Source: an uncultured Paracoccaceae bacterium (GTDB taxonomy: Bacteria; Pseudomonadota; Alphaproteobacteria; Rhodobacterales; Rhodobacteraceae). From it: a stretch of 64,000 nucleotides of DNA. The position numbers and the translations under genes are program-made. Below are positions 28,698 to 38,729 of this stretch, piece after piece. Position 1 is the stretch's first letter; each line of letters opens with the position of its first letter. Location: positions 1 to 64,000 of the forward strand of contig CANMFL010000005.1 of assembly GCA_947497185.1 (NCBI GenBank). Direction: 5' to 3'. The notes under the pieces are model-generated. The model had not been told where the DNA came from, did no database searches, and saw only the letters and a list, made by a program, of their open reading frames with translations.

Positions 28698-30014
28698 ATG
28701 TCTGATACACACGCACAAACCGTCTCTTATGTCCGCGATACGATGCTGCCGGAAACGTCACCACCGTCGTCGCAAGTCGGTGCCGTCCGGTGGCTGCGCG
28801 AGAACCTGTTCTCAAGCGTCACCAACGCGCTGCTTACACTGATCTCGATCTACGTTGTCTACTATGTAATCAGTCACATCGGGCCTTGGATGGTCGGTGG
28901 GATTTGGGATGCAGGGTCACTGGCCGAATGTCGTGAAATCCGCGATGCGACCTTGGGAACAGATGCGTCTGTTGCCTGTTGGGCCGTGTTGGGCGACCGC
29001 TGGCACCAGTTGTTGTTCGGGTTCTACCCAAGCGACTTGTACTGGCGTCCGATCTTGGCGCTGATCGTGTTCGGTGGTGGCATCGCCCCGATCATGTTCG
29101 ACAAGGTTCCGCGCAAAACGCTGATCCTGTCAGCGCTTGCACCCTTTGTCTGCTTCTGGCTGCTCTGGGGCGGGTCGATCTGGTTGCCAATTTCCGCGGC
29201 TCTGGGTTTTGTCGTTGGCTACATTGCTTACGGTTTGATTTCAAAAAGCCTTGGGTCTTTGGCGGGGATGATCGCCGCGCTCGTATTGCCGTTGATCTAT
29301 TGGATCATGATTTCAGGACCGCTGTATGGCGCATTGCACAATGCAGCACCCATCGGGATCGAGTTCGTGGAATCCCGCGCCTTTGGTGGCTTTATGCTAT
29401 CCGTGGTCATCGGGTTGTCAGCCATCGTGCTGTCCTTACCGCTGGGTATTCTGCTGGCGCTCGCCCGTCAGTCTGACCTGTTCATCATCAAGACATCCGC
29501 TGTGGTGTTCATTGAGGTGATCCGCGGCGTGCCATTGATCGTGTGGTTGTTCACAGCGCAATTGCTGCTGAACTACTTCTTGCCACCCGGTACGAACTTT
29601 GACCTGACACTGCGGGTGATCATCATGGTGACGCTCTTTGCGTCTGCCTATATCGCCGAAGTTGTACGCGGTGGTTTGGCCGCATTGCCCAAAGGACAGT
29701 ACGAGGGGGCCGATAGTTTGGGCCTGTCGTATTGGCAGGCGATGCAGTTGATCGTCCTACCGCAGGCATTGAAAATCTCGATCCCCGGCATCGTGAACAC
29801 CTTTATCGGGTTGTTCAAAGACACGACGCTTGTGGTCTTTATTGGACTTGCTGACCCCATTGGCTTCAGTAACTTGATCCGCGCCAGCACTGACTGGAAC
29901 GGTATCTACTGGGAGCTTTTCATCTTTATTGGCGCTATGTTCTTCCTGTTTTGCTTTAGCATGGGCCGTTACTCACTCTACCTGGAGAACAAACTCCAGC
30001 GTGAAAACCGATAG
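28698..30014 (+). CDS. aapM: General L-amino-acid ABC transporter, permease
   Basis: 438 residues, eight or so membrane helices. The permease signature is [19 protein letters not shown], and [15 protein letters not shown] is the conserved part before it. It pairs with AapQ in the membrane. aapP follows after 11 nt with AGGAGGG upstream of its start. Confidence 0.95.
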   Translation: MSDTHAQTVSYVRDTMLPETSPPSSQVGAVRWLRENLFSSVTNALLTLISIYVVYYVISHIGPWMVGGIWDAGSLAECREIRDATLGTDASVACWAVLGDRWHQLLFGFYPSDLYWRPILALIVFGGGIAPIMFDKVPRKTLILSALAPFVCFWLLWGGSIWLPISAALGFVVGYIAYGLISKSLGSLAGMIAALVLPLIYWIMISGPLYGALHNAAPIGIEFVESRAFGGFMLSVVIGLSAIVLSLPLGILLALARQSDLFIIKTSAVVFIEVIRGVPLIVWLFTAQLLLNYFLPPGTNFDLTLRVIIMVTLFASAYIAEVVRGGLAALPKGQYEGADSLGLSYWQAMQLIVLPQALKISIPGIVNTFIGLFKDTTLVVFIGLADPIGFSNLIRASTDWNGIYWELFIFIGAMFFLFCFSMGRYSLYLENKLQRENR

Positions 30015-30025
30015 GAGGGTTTGAT

Positions 30026-30817
30026 ATGTCAGACCTCGCAACTGATCGCGCAATCGACCGTTCCAAGCTTCAAGTGACGGACGAAGTTGCTATTGAAATC
30101 AACAACATGAACAAGTGGTACGGCACATTCCACGTGCTGCGCGACATCAACCTGACCGTTAATCGGGGGGAGCGGATCGTGATCTGTGGCCCGTCGGGGT
30201 CCGGTAAATCGACGCTGATCCGCTGCATTAACCGTCTGGAAGAGCACCAGAAGGGGCAGATCATCGTTGATGGGACCGAACTGTCGTCGGATCTGAAAAA
30301 CATCGACAAGATCCGGTCGGAAGTCGGGATGTGTTTCCAGCACTTTAACCTTTTCCCGCACCTGACGATCCTTGAAAACTGCACGCTGGCTCCGATTTGG
30401 GTACGTAAAACGCCCAAGAAAGAAGCCGAAGAAATCGCGATGCACTTCCTTGAGAAGGTGAAAATCCCCGATCAGGCGCTGAAATATCCAGGCCAATTGT
30501 CCGGTGGTCAGCAGCAGCGTGTGGCAATTGCACGGTCGCTTTGCATGAAGCCACGGATCATGTTGTTTGACGAGCCGACGTCGGCGCTGGACCCTGAGAT
30601 GATCAAAGAAGTCTTGGATACAATGATCGAGCTGGCCGAAGAAGGCATGACTATGTTGTGTGTGACCCACGAGATGGGCTTTGCGCAGGCTGTGGCGAAC
30701 CGCGTGATCTTTATGGACCAAGGTCAGATCGTCGAACAAAACGAACCCAAAGAGTTCTTTAACAACCCGCAATCAGAGCGGACGCAACTGTTCCTGAGCC
30801 AGATTCTGGGTCACTAA
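30026..30817 (+). CDS. aapP: General L-amino-acid ABC transporter, ATP-binding protein
   Basis: 263 residues. Walker A GPSGSGKS at 55-62, Q-loop [13 protein letters not shown], signature LSGGQ at 158-162, Walker [13 protein letters not shown] at 178-189, and the switch His in [10 protein letters not shown]. All ABC motifs are intact. It drives uptake through AapQM. Confidence 0.96.
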   Translation: MSDLATDRAIDRSKLQVTDEVAIEINNMNKWYGTFHVLRDINLTVNRGERIVICGPSGSGKSTLIRCINRLEEHQKGQIIVDGTELSSDLKNIDKIRSEVGMCFQHFNLFPHLTILENCTLAPIWVRKTPKKEAEEIAMHFLEKVKIPDQALKYPGQLSGGQQQRVAIARSLCMKPRIMLFDEPTSALDPEMIKEVLDTMIELAEEGMTMLCVTHEMGFAQAVANRVIFMDQGQIVEQNEPKEFFNNPQSERTQLFLSQILGH

Positions 30818-30826
30818 CGCGGGCGT

Positions 30827-30887
30827 CCGGAGGGCGATTTTTCCAGAAAAATCGGACAAATTTTCGCGAAAATTTGGGTGCCTCCGG
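30827..30887. repeat. Three-armed inverted-repeat element after aapP
   Basis: CCGGAGG (30827-30833) pairs with CCTCCGG (30881-30887) and encloses two consecutive hairpins: CGATTTTT / AAAAATCG (30835-30854) and a perfect 20-bp palindrome centred on TTTTCGCGAAAA (30857-30876). The whole can fold as a cruciform or three-way RNA. I recall similar CCTCCGGCGGGAGT elements in intergenic regions of other Rhodobacterales; only one copy is visible here. Confidence 0.75.
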
Positions 30888-30913
30888 CGGGAGTTGTTAT
30901 GGCGAAATGAAGA

Positions 30914-30943
30914 GAGGGCTGCGCATTTGCGTGGCCCTTTTTG
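30914..30943. terminator. Terminator between aapP and the SixA-like gene
   Basis: Imperfect stem AGGGC...GCGC / GCG...GCCCT followed by five Ts, directly at the stop of the convergent phosphatase gene. Confidence 0.6.
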
Positions 30944-31438
30944 TTAGAGATCGCGCGGTACGGTAAAATCCACGACGGTGCCTTTGCCGGGTTTGAGCCA
31001 ATCGTCGTCTGCGAAGTCGATGACTGTTGTTGCGCATGTTGGGTAATCGTCAAAGCGATGGTGGTCAGGTGCGTAGGTCGCGAGCAGGTGCGCGGCCATG
31101 GCGATGCCGGGGTTGTGTCCGACGATGGCGATGGTTTGGCCAGCCGTTTTGCTGGCGATTTCGCGGATCGTGTCGGGGGCCGCGTGATAGAGCAAGGCGA
31201 CTTCTTGGGTATCGATCTGTTTCCCGATGCCTTGTTTTATCAAGGTGGTGGTTTGCAGTGTCCGCATCGCGTCGGACGTCAGGATGACATCGGGGATGTA
31301 GTTATTTGTGCAAAGCCAGCGGCCGATCGCGATTGCTGCCGTTTCCCCACGATCCGTTAAGGTGCGCCCATGGTCGTCTGCAAAGGCGTTGTCCCAGCCG
31401 GATTTGGCGTGACGCATAAGAATTAGGCGTTTGGTCAT
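30944..31438 (-). CDS. SixA-like histidine phosphatase family protein (164 aa)
   Basis: LILMRHAKSGWDN at 5-17 is the RHG motif with catalytic His10, and IVGHNPGIAMAAHLL supplies the second His. The short length without an inserted domain fits the SixA branch, which removes phosphate from phosphohistidine on proteins or acts on small phosphoesters. Start 31438 (MTKRL) matches the family; the frame runs further upstream without a family match. The ribosome-binding site is weak. Confidence 0.88.
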   Translation of the reverse strand: MTKRLILMRHAKSGWDNAFADDHGRTLTDRGETAAIAIGRWLCTNNYIPDVILTSDAMRTLQTTTLIKQGIGKQIDTQEVALLYHAAPDTIREIASKTAGQTIAIVGHNPGIAMAAHLLATYAPDHHRFDDYPTCATTVIDFADDDWLKPGKGTVVDFTVPRDL

Positions 31439-31505
31439 AGAGGCGGCTTTCGTGTGATGTGCTGCGTGAGGCCGCACCTATGTCAGCTTAGGCGCGTTTC
31501 TGTAT

Positions 31506-32009
31506 TTAATCGAGCCGCGTCCATGTTGGCGGGATTTTGGGTGCAGCGCTGCTTGTCTGAAAGGTAAGGTTTGTTCCGGCGCAGGTATATGTGCCGTCAC
31601 CACTGCCAAACATGCCTGTCGCGGCGCTAAACGGGATTTCCATCCGCGTGCCCATGATGTCCGCCGCGCCAACCAAGTTGTAATCGGTAGAGGTCGCTGC
31701 CCACGTATTGTCTTCGGCCCGCATTGTGCCCGTGCTGTAGCCCGTCACGGTGACGTTCATTTCGGGCGTATTGGGGACTTTTACACGTATAGCCATGTCG
31801 TCGACGTCGATCCGAACGGTGTTTGTGGGGGTGATTTGCATGATGACCATGCCGCCGACGGGCGTCGCGGTGCCTTGCATTTGCGTGGCCATGATCGCGG
31901 CCAGCTCGCCTAGGTCGGCCTGCCACGTTCCGACGACACAAGGATCAACCTCGGCTGTGGCGGTGCCCGCCAAGACGGTTAATATCGCTGCGATCCGCAT
32001 GGTGGACAT
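31506..32009 (-). CDS. Secreted protein, unknown (167 aa)
   Basis: A signal peptide (MSTMRIAAILTVLAGTATA) precedes a mature protein with C23 and a late cysteine in YTCAGTNLTF. The mature sequence EVDPCVVGTWQADLGEL resembles the start of lipocalin-like or lipid-binding beta-barrel domains (V-G-T-W), a weak hint only. AGGAG upstream supports the start. No family recognised. Confidence 0.7.
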   Translation of the reverse strand: MSTMRIAAILTVLAGTATAEVDPCVVGTWQADLGELAAIMATQMQGTATPVGGMVIMQITPTNTVRIDVDDMAIRVKVPNTPEMNVTVTGYSTGTMRAEDNTWAATSTDYNLVGAADIMGTRMEIPFSAATGMFGSGDGTYTCAGTNLTFQTSSAAPKIPPTWTRLD

Positions 32010-32072
32010 CGTATTTCTCCTGAACTGGTTACAGGGCAGGGTAACATGATGCGAGGAAATCGCGAAGCGCGA

Positions 32073-32924
32073 TCAATCGTTGCGAATGATCGACCCTGCG
32101 CCATGTTCTGTGAACAATTCCAACAGGCTCGCGTTGGGTAGGGTACCGTCCAAGATCACAACCGCGCGCACGCCATCTTCGAGGGCTTTGAGCGCTGTTT
32201 CCGTCTTTGGAATCATGCCGCCTGCGATCACGCCGCTTTTGATCATGTCGCGGACCTGTGTCGCGGACAATTGGGTCATAACCTGACCGTTTTCGTCTTT
32301 AACGCCCGGGACATCCGTCAGCAGTAAAAGACGGTCCGCCTTGAGGGCGGCGGCAATCGCGCCTGCAGCCGTATCGCCGTTAACGTTGAATGTTTCACCG
32401 ATGCCGGTGCCTGACGCGACGGGAGCCACAACAGGGATGATACCAGCCGCGTTCAGGTCGTGCAGCACTTGAACATTCATCTCGGCAGGCTTGCCGACGA
32501 ACCCCAATTCGGGATCGTCTTGTTCCGCGACCATCAAGTCGTCATCTTTGCCCGACAGACCGACGGCGCGGCCACCTTCGTCCATGATCGCTTGGACAAT
32601 CCGTTTGTTAACGAGACCGGTCAGAACCATCTCGACGACTTCGACGGTTGCCTGATCTGTGACGCGTTTGCCGCGCACAAAGCTGGATTCGATGCCGAGT
32701 TTCCCGAGCATTTCGTTGATCATAGGGCCGCCGCCATGCACGACGACCGGGTTCAGGCCAACTTGTTTCATCAGAACGATATCACGGGCAAATTCGGCCA
32801 TCGCGTCTTGATCGCCCATCGCATTACCGCCGAATTTCACCACGACAATCGCGCCTGCGTAGCGTTGCAAATAGGGCAGCGCCTGTGAAAGTGTCTGTGC
32901 GGTTCCGATCCAGTCGCGGGTCAT
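32073..32924 (-). CDS. argB: Acetylglutamate kinase
   Basis: 283 residues from ATG 32924. The phosphate-binding motif is VKFGGNAM with K30; [13 protein letters not shown] and [20 protein letters not shown] are the substrate and nucleotide loops. It phosphorylates N-acetylglutamate in arginine synthesis. The N-terminal helix ([13 protein letters not shown]) is of the kind found in arginine-inhibited hexameric enzymes. It follows engB by 16 nt on the same strand. Confidence 0.97.
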   Translation of the reverse strand: MTRDWIGTAQTLSQALPYLQRYAGAIVVVKFGGNAMGDQDAMAEFARDIVLMKQVGLNPVVVHGGGPMINEMLGKLGIESSFVRGKRVTDQATVEVVEMVLTGLVNKRIVQAIMDEGGRAVGLSGKDDDLMVAEQDDPELGFVGKPAEMNVQVLHDLNAAGIIPVVAPVASGTGIGETFNVNGDTAAGAIAAALKADRLLLLTDVPGVKDENGQVMTQLSATQVRDMIKSGVIAGGMIPKTETALKALEDGVRAVVILDGTLPNASLLELFTEHGAGSIIRND

Positions 32925-32940
32925 GTCTTGGGCCTTCAAT

Positions 32941-33600
32941 TTAGTCAATCCCGGCGATAATTGCGCGGAGTGTCTCGATGCCATCACCCTTCTCGGATGA
33001 CGTCAAGATGAGCTCTGGGAATGCAGCGGGGTGTTTCACGAGCGCTGCGCGTGTTTTGTCGAGGGATTGTTGCAGCGCGTCGCCGCGTAGTTTGTCCACC
33101 TTCGTCATAACGACCTGAAATGTCACGGCGGCGCTGTCGAGCAGGCTCATGATTTCGTCATCGACCGCTTTGGCGCCGTGGCGCGCATCGATCAACACGA
33201 AAACACGGCGCAAGGTCTGGCGACCGCGCAGATAGTTTTTCAGAAGGCGCTGCCATTTTTCGACGACGGGCAGGGGAGCATTTGCAAAACCGTAGCCAGG
33301 CAAATCGACCACATACAGATCACCCGCAGTGAAGTAGTTAATTTCCTGCGTTCGGCCTGGTGTGTTTGATGCGCGAGCGAGGCCCTTACGGCCTGTTAAC
33401 GCATTGATCAACGACGACTTTCCGACATTTGACCGACCTGCGAAACATACTTCGATCCGGTCTGCTGGGGGCAGGCCGTCCATCGCAACAACGCCTTTTA
33501 GGAAGTCAGTCTCGCCCGCAAACAGCAAACGACCTGCTTCGCGTTCGGCATCTTCGGGTGGCTGAACCTCTGGGAACCGCATTTCCATCTTGGTGCTCAA
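32941..33600 (-). CDS. engB: Ribosome-biogenesis GTPase EngB (YsxC/YihA)
   Basis: 219 residues if started at TTG 33600, 215 if at ATG 33588; neither has a strong ribosome-binding site. G1 is GRSNVGKSS at 55-63, G2 region [12 protein letters not shown]3 DLPGYGFA at 99-106, and G4 TKVD near 166. EngB acts in late 50S assembly. A terminator-like hairpin lies 22 nt ahead of the start, between yidC and this gene. argB follows. Confidence 0.93.
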   Translation of the reverse strand: MSTKMEMRFPEVQPPEDAEREAGRLLFAGETDFLKGVVAMDGLPPADRIEVCFAGRSNVGKSSLINALTGRKGLARASNTPGRTQEINYFTAGDLYVVDLPGYGFANAPLPVVEKWQRLLKNYLRGRQTLRRVFVLIDARHGAKAVDDEIMSLLDSAAVTFQVVMTKVDKLRGDALQQSLDKTRAALVKHPAAFPELILTSSEKGDGIETLRAIIAGID

Positions 33601-33622
33601 TCTTTGGCTCGGGGAATAGGAA

Positions 33623-33648
33623 AAGCCGCCACGATAGCGTGGCGGCTT
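33623..33648 (-). terminator. Terminator-like hairpin between yidC and engB
   Basis: Eleven-base-pair perfect stem AAGCCGCCACG / CGTGGCGGCTT with a 4-nt loop, then TTCC on the minus strand. It starts four nt after the yidC stop and leaves no room for a new promoter before engB. Confidence 0.75.
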
Positions 33649-33652
33649 GCGT

Positions 33653-35473
33653 TTATTTGTCTTTTGACTTTGCGTCAGACGCAGCAGCCGATTTCTTGAA
33701 GCCGGATGTTATGTTGCCGAACAAGTCGGGCTTTGATCCGTGGCTGCGCATAATCGTGTATTGCTGGATGAACGTGATGATGTTGTTCGTGATCCAGTAC
33801 AGTACAAGTCCGCTTGCGAAGCTGCCGAGCATAAACATAAAGACCCACGGCATATAAGCAAAAATCATTTTTTGCGTTGGATCGGACGGGGCTGGGTTCA
33901 GCTTTTGCTGCAGCCACATGGAGATACCCAACACAATTGGCATGATGCCAATCGCGACCAATGCGACGATGCTACCGGGCTCAGGTGTGCCCCATGGCAA
34001 TAGACCAAACAAGTTAATGATTGATGACGTATCTGGCGCTGAAAGGTCTTTGATCCAGCCAATCCAAGGTGCGTGACGCAATTCGATCGTCACAAAAATC
34101 ACTTTGTAGAGTGAGAAGAAGATCGGGATTTGCAACAGGATCGGCACGCAACCGGCTGCTGGGTTAACCTTGTTGTCCTTGTAAAGCTTCATCATGCCTT
34201 GCTGTAAAGCTTGCTTGTCATCACCTGAACGCTCTTTCAGAGCTTCCATTTCCGGCTGAAGTTCTTTCATTTTCGCCATGGAAACGAAGGACTTATATGC
34301 CAACGGAAGAACAAGTGCTTTCAGAATGAAAGTCAGTGCGATGATCGACCAACCCATGTTGCCAATGATGACGTTTAGGTTGTGCAAAAGCCAGAAGATC
34401 GGTTTCGTTAAGAAAAAGAACCAACCCCAGTCGATGCTATCAAGGAAGCCTGTGACGCCTTCGTCGTTTTCGTAATTGCGGATCGCTTCCCATTCTTTTG
34501 CACCAGCATAAAGGCGCGTTGTCACTACTGTGAGCTCGCCGGGTGCGACTGTTTCCAATGGCATGACGGCTTCTGCTTGGTACAGATCGCGGCTGTCAAA
34601 ATATTTAGACGTTGAGCGGAATGGGCGGCCTTGTTCTGGAATCAGTGTCGTCATCCAGAAATGGTCGGTATAGCCGATCCAGCCGTTTTCTGACGCTTCA
34701 AGACGTTCAGCTTGTGTGCCTTCGCTCGGGTCAACGCTGTAATCGACAACTTTGCTATATTTGGTTTCTTCGAGTTCACCATCTGTCATACGCACAAGGC
34801 CTTCGTGAAGAATGAAGAAGTTCTTCAGGTCTGCCGGAATTCCGTGACGCCGGATCAGGCCGTAAGGGCGAAGGGTAATGTCAGAGGTGCCTGTGTTTTC
34901 AACGCTTTGTGCGTAATCGAACATGAAGTCAGAATCGACAGAGATTTCTGTGCGGAAGATTTGGCCCGCGTCATTGTCCCAGCGCAGTGTCACTGGCGTT
35001 TCTGGTGTTAGCACGTCGCCGCTTTCTAGCGACCAGATCGTATCGGGTCCGGGGACCTGATCGGCACTTAGGCCGTCGGCGGATGCCCAACCGAACGTTG
35101 CGAAATAGGCTTCGGCGTCACCAACTGGCTTGAGCAAGCGAACGATTGGCGAATCCTCAGCGAGTTCTTCGCGGTATTGGGTCAACGACAAGTCGTCGAT
35201 GCGTGCGCCTTGAAGCGAAAGTGACCCTTTAAATTCGGGTGTTTCGATGGCGATGCGGGCAACTTCAACATCTGTTTCAGATGCGTCGGGTGTCGTCGTT
35301 GTCAGCGCGGTCACGTCATTGGCGGCTGTCGGGGTCGTCGCGTCGAGCGATTCTGCTACTGGTGGCAGGTCGGTGATCGGCGCTTCTTCTGGCGGAAACA
35401 GCCAAAACCAAGTCATTACGACAAGGAAACTCAGCACTGTTGCGAGAATCAGATTTTTGTTTTGGTCGTCCAT
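33653..35473 (-). CDS. yidC: Membrane protein insertase YidC
   Basis: 606 residues. Helix 1 at about 7-25 (NLILATVLSFLVVMTWFW), a large periplasmic domain (about 30-345), then five conserved helices from about 365. WGWFFFLTKPIFWLL, FVSMAKMKELQPEMEALKE (cytoplasmic hairpin) and PAAGCVPILLQIPIFFSLY are diagnostic, and the Arg of the groove lies in the MKELQPEM-adjacent helix. YidC inserts proteins alone or with SecYEG. The tail is basic (KSAAASDAKSKDK) and may touch ribosomes. Confidence 0.98.
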   Translation of the reverse strand: MDDQNKNLILATVLSFLVVMTWFWLFPPEEAPITDLPPVAESLDATTPTAANDVTALTTTTPDASETDVEVARIAIETPEFKGSLSLQGARIDDLSLTQYREELAEDSPIVRLLKPVGDAEAYFATFGWASADGLSADQVPGPDTIWSLESGDVLTPETPVTLRWDNDAGQIFRTEISVDSDFMFDYAQSVENTGTSDITLRPYGLIRRHGIPADLKNFFILHEGLVRMTDGELEETKYSKVVDYSVDPSEGTQAERLEASENGWIGYTDHFWMTTLIPEQGRPFRSTSKYFDSRDLYQAEAVMPLETVAPGELTVVTTRLYAGAKEWEAIRNYENDEGVTGFLDSIDWGWFFFLTKPIFWLLHNLNVIIGNMGWSIIALTFILKALVLPLAYKSFVSMAKMKELQPEMEALKERSGDDKQALQQGMMKLYKDNKVNPAAGCVPILLQIPIFFSLYKVIFVTIELRHAPWIGWIKDLSAPDTSSIINLFGLLPWGTPEPGSIVALVAIGIMPIVLGISMWLQQKLNPAPSDPTQKMIFAYMPWVFMFMLGSFASGLVLYWITNNIITFIQQYTIMRSHGSKPDLFGNITSGFKKSAAASDAKSKDK

Positions 35474-35692
35474 GCGTATGCCGCCTGTTTCGAAAAAAAT
35501 GGTTCCGCTGGTTCAACCCCTCAAGCCCCCAAAGGTCAAGCGGTTTTGCCTTATTTTTTTGATATTTCGGCGGTGTGGCGAGTCTAAATCCGATCCTTTC
35601 TCGCCGAACCAACGGAAACATCGGTCGCACGGCGGTGTTGCGTTCAGGGTTGTGCACACGAGGATTGATAAGGTCGAAACGCTAAATTTGGA

Positions 35693-36547
35693 TTAATCCA
35701 AATCGGAATTGGTCTGGAGCCCCAAAAAGTCGAACAAATTTGGGTCTAATAGGTGCGATGGTCGCGTGTTTGTGAGGGCGCGAAACATTTTTTGTCGGCG
35801 TCCGGGGTGATTTTTTTCCCAGCCGTCAATCATTTGTTTAACTTGTTGGCGTTGTAATCCGTCTTGGGACCCGCACAAATCACAAGGAATGATTGGATAT
35901 TTCATCGCATTAGAAAACGCTTCACAATCCACTTCGGCCACATGGGCGAGCGGGCGGTAGAGGAATAAATCGCCTTCTTCGTTCACCAGTTTGGGTGGCA
36001 TCGTCGCAAGGCGACCACCGTGGAATAAATTCATCAGAAAGGTCTCAAGAATGTCGTCACGATGATGGCCAAGGACAACAGCGCTACATCCTTCTTCGCG
36101 GGCAATTCGGTAAAGATTTCCGCGCCTTAAGCGTGAGCACAACGCGCAAAAGGTCCGTCCAGCAGGCACCTTGTCCATGACGATGGAGTAGGTGTCTTGG
36201 TATTCAATGCGGTGAGGAACTTCCATCTCTTCGAGGAACGCTGGCAAGACGGTCGCGGGGAAATTGGGTTGCCCTTGATCAAGATTGCAGGCCAGCAATT
36301 CAACGGGCAAAAGCCCGCGCCACTTTAATTCATGGAGGACAGCAAGCAGCGTATAGCTATCTTTTCCGCCAGACAGGCAGATCAACCACTTCGGCGGTTT
36401 TCCGTCGCGGGTCGGTGGGGCAATCATGCCGTATTGCTCTATCGCTTCGCGGGTATTGCGCACGATCCGCTTGCGCAGTTTTTTGAACTCCGTCGTCGTA
36501 GGTGCGCCATTAAAGAGCGGATGAATGTCGGTTTTTTCGTCTAGCAT
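35693..36547 (-). CDS. ttcA: tRNA 2-thiocytidine(32) synthetase TtcA
   Basis: 284 residues from ATG 36547. PP-loop SGGKDS at 59-64 for ATP, then the two cysteine pairs C134/C137 (FCALC) and C222/C225 (CDLC) that hold the Fe-S cluster. TtcA thiolates C32 of certain tRNAs. The frame extends upstream without family match. It lies between the rnpA group and yidC on the same strand; the 219-nt gap to yidC contains a possible TTGACC-type -35 but no clear -10. Confidence 0.95.
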   Translation of the reverse strand: MLDEKTDIHPLFNGAPTTTEFKKLRKRIVRNTREAIEQYGMIAPPTRDGKPPKWLICLSGGKDSYTLLAVLHELKWRGLLPVELLACNLDQGQPNFPATVLPAFLEEMEVPHRIEYQDTYSIVMDKVPAGRTFCALCSRLRRGNLYRIAREEGCSAVVLGHHRDDILETFLMNLFHGGRLATMPPKLVNEEGDLFLYRPLAHVAEVDCEAFSNAMKYPIIPCDLCGSQDGLQRQQVKQMIDGWEKNHPGRRQKMFRALTNTRPSHLLDPNLFDFLGLQTNSDLD

Positions 36548-36713
36548 GCGTAAGCAGTATAACGCAGGCGCGGTGCCGCCAAGCGGTTTCATCACCAAGG
36601 GCTGCGTGTTACGATCCCTTCCTTCGCCTGGTGCGATCACGTCTGGAAAACCTGACTAAGTGACTTAAGGTAAAGCCTGTAGGCTCGCCGTTATATTTAA
36701 CGGGGGAATTGTC

Positions 36714-37628
36714 ATGAATTATTTTTACAGTCGTCGCGCATACAATAGCCAGACGGGTTATTTCACTAACCATTGTGCCGCGAGCACCAGTTATGTCGGG
36801 CTTGGTCCGTCCGATGGGACCGTTTCAAGGGGCGGTTTGCTGACTGCGCAAAAGTGGGCCGACGCGGTGATGGGGCAAAGTGGCAATGGCCATGTTGTGA
36901 TTTATGTCCATGGTTTTAATACCAAACAGGCGGCGATGCTGAGCACGTTGAATGCGTTGAAAACCGGCCTTGCTGGGGCGGGATTTGGCGCTGCAGTGGC
37001 CGCGTTTGATTGGCCTAGTGACGGTGTTATGTCGTCGAGCGCGTATACGCGTGACCGTAGGGACGCGGAAACTGTGGCGGCGCATATGGTTCTGGATGGC
37101 GTTAAATTACTGCAAGAACACACGCCAAGCGCGAAGGTTCACATCGTTGCGCATTCGATGGGGGCTTATGCGACGGTTCACGGCTGGGGCACGGTTGGTC
37201 ATCGGTATTATCCGGCTAAGGTCGATCAGGCGGTGTTTGTTGCGTCGGATGTTGATCAGAACCGGATGTTGAAGCACGCGATTGGCGGGCAGGTGATGCA
37301 GCAACGCTGCAATCGGTTAACCCATTATTATTCTTCCGAGGATATGATTCTGGATATGTCGGGTAAATATCTCAACTCTGGAACAAAGCGATCAGGCCGA
37401 CATGGGCTTGGTCCGTGGCCTGCGCCAACATTTAAGGACGTATCTTGTGTGGATCGCTACCTGAGCGCCAATCCAAAGCGGACGCGTACAGAATCGCATT
37501 CGCATAGCTGGTATTTTAAGGATGATCGTTTCTACGAGGATTTGGCCAAAACGCTTGCTGGGGATTCTGATAAAACACTGTCCACGCGCGAACGGATGGA
37601 AAATGGTGATCAGCGGCTAGTGCTTTAA
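36714..37628 (+). CDS. Alpha/beta hydrolase, DUF900 type (304 aa)
   Basis: VVIYVHGFNTKQ (61-72) forms the oxyanion strand and loop, VHIVAHSMGAY carries the nucleophile elbow with S148, and a late His (SHSHSW) could complete the triad. The pattern fits the DUF900 family of putative esterases. No signal peptide. It is on the plus strand, opposite to the ttcA and yidD genes that flank it, and its stop codon shares TTAA with that of yidD. Confidence 0.85.
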   Translation: MNYFYSRRAYNSQTGYFTNHCAASTSYVGLGPSDGTVSRGGLLTAQKWADAVMGQSGNGHVVIYVHGFNTKQAAMLSTLNALKTGLAGAGFGAAVAAFDWPSDGVMSSSAYTRDRRDAETVAAHMVLDGVKLLQEHTPSAKVHIVAHSMGAYATVHGWGTVGHRYYPAKVDQAVFVASDVDQNRMLKHAIGGQVMQQRCNRLTHYYSSEDMILDMSGKYLNSGTKRSGRHGLGPWPAPTFKDVSCVDRYLSANPKRTRTESHSHSWYFKDDRFYEDLAKTLAGDSDKTLSTRERMENGDQRLVL

Positions 37629-37846
37629 TCGGGAACGTTATCGATGCCTGATCCGCCCCATGGGTGGCAGCGCGCGATGCGGCGGACAGTCAAATACGCG
37701 CCTTTGATACCGCCGTGCTTTTCGAAGGCTTCGAGCGAATATGCCGAGCATGTAGGGTGAAAACGGCAGCCGTGTCCGACCCATGGGCTTAGAAAGAGGC
37801 GGTATGCTTTAACGGGAATCGCAAGGATATAGGCGAGGGGGGTCAT
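37625..37846 (-). CDS. yidD: Membrane protein insertion efficiency factor YidD
   Basis: 73 residues. CRFHPTCSAYSLEAFEKHG is the family signature with three cysteines overall, and an N-terminal amphipathic helix (AIPVKAYRLFLSPW). YidD aids YidC-mediated insertion. It overlaps rnpA by 4 nt, the normal order rpmH-rnpA-yidD. Confidence 0.96.
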   Translation of the reverse strand: MTPLAYILAIPVKAYRLFLSPWVGHGCRFHPTCSAYSLEAFEKHGGIKGAYLTVRRIARCHPWGGSGIDNVPD

Positions 37847-38259
37847 TTGTGGACCCTTTCCATCGCCCTGATCATATCGCTTTGCAGTTGGGTAAAGGGC
37901 AAACTGGCAGTTGTACCAACCCGTCCGACGAGAACATAATCCCAGCCGTCGCGTCCGTACTGCGGCAGTACTATCCGCGCGATTTCGCGGAGTCGCCGTT
38001 TGGCGCGGTTTCGTGCGACCGCGTTTCCAACCTTTTTAGAACAGGTGAATCCGACGCGGATACCGTTCGCAGGCTCGTCGTCGCGGCGTTTGCGCGCTTG
38101 CAGGTGGATACCCGCGGTGCCGTGCCGTTTCGCATTGGAGCAGCGCACGAAATCGGCCCGCTTTGTCAAAACACTAAGCGTTGGACGTGCAAAAACCGCC
38201 TGTGGGCCGTCCATTTGGCTGACCGTTTGGTCTGCCATGGGTGCCACGGGCGGCTTCAA
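37843..38259 (-). CDS. rnpA: Ribonuclease P protein component
   Basis: 138 residues from 38259, or 131 from ATG 38238. The RNR motif lies in KKVGNAVARNRAKRRLREI, with LTKRADFVR near the start. The N-terminal 25 residues are extra relative to short homologues, so the true start is open. RnpA assists the RNase P RNA in removing tRNA leaders. The RNA gene rnpB is not in the window. Confidence 0.95.
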   Translation of the reverse strand: MKPPVAPMADQTVSQMDGPQAVFARPTLSVLTKRADFVRCSNAKRHGTAGIHLQARKRRDDEPANGIRVGFTCSKKVGNAVARNRAKRRLREIARIVLPQYGRDGWDYVLVGRVGTTASLPFTQLQSDMIRAMERVHK

Positions 38260-38281
38260 TGCAATAACCGTAAGTGGGCGC

Positions 38282-38416
38282 TTACGCGCTCAACTTCGCG
38301 CGGCCTTTGGCGCGACGGTTGTTCAGGATCTTGCGACCAGCCTTAGTGGCCATGCGTGCGCGGAATCCGTGGCGGTTCTTACGAACCCGGTTAGATGGCT
38401 GGAACGTGCGCTTCAT
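38282..38416 (-). CDS. rpmH: 50S ribosomal protein L34
   Basis: 44 residues: [20 protein letters not shown], then [20 protein letters not shown] and KLSA. It is the standard alphaproteobacterial L34 in length and sequence. GGAGG lies seven nt before the ATG on the minus strand. It heads the rpmH-rnpA-yidD group and has its own promoter candidate. Confidence 0.97.
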   Translation of the reverse strand: MKRTFQPSNRVRKNRHGFRARMATKAGRKILNNRRAKGRAKLSA

Positions 38417-38729
38417 CGCGAGTCCTCCGGTTAATGGGCCAAACCCCTGCGGGGATTCGAAGCCGATTGAAATTCAGACTTGTCCTTTAGAGCGGGTCTG
38501 GCGTCCTGTCAACGCAGTGCACGTCAGAAAACTGCAACAATTTCGCAGGCGAAGTGACGTCAAATGTTTCAATCATGGGCCGGACACCCCAGTTATATCG
38601 CAAAGTGCTAACAACAGATCAACCACCCGTGATCGGGGTATCCCAAACGGGGCTTTCCCGTCATCTAAGCCGCAACGAATTTGAAACCAATCGCCACGAT
38701 GTTGCCGCGAGATGAGATAGGACCACCCG
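38417..38729. other. Divergent gap between rpmH and the VTT gene
   Basis: 313 nt. The rpmH side holds a promoter candidate and a small CCCC / GGGG dyad in the leader (38446-38457). The right side leads into the VTT gene with AGGA eight nt before its ATG; no clear promoter was identified for it. Confidence 0.6.
38484..38512 (-). promoter_or_regulatory. Putative promoter of rpmH
   Basis: On the minus strand, TTGACA (38512-38507), 17 bp, TAAAGG (38489-38484), about 65 nt before rpmH. The -35 is a perfect consensus. Confidence 0.65.

Noticed and set aside
38440..38475. TTCGAATCC on the minus strand near rpmH, resembling a tRNA T-loop
   Set aside because: The flanking bases do not form a five-pair T stem, and no anticodon arm or acceptor stem is present.
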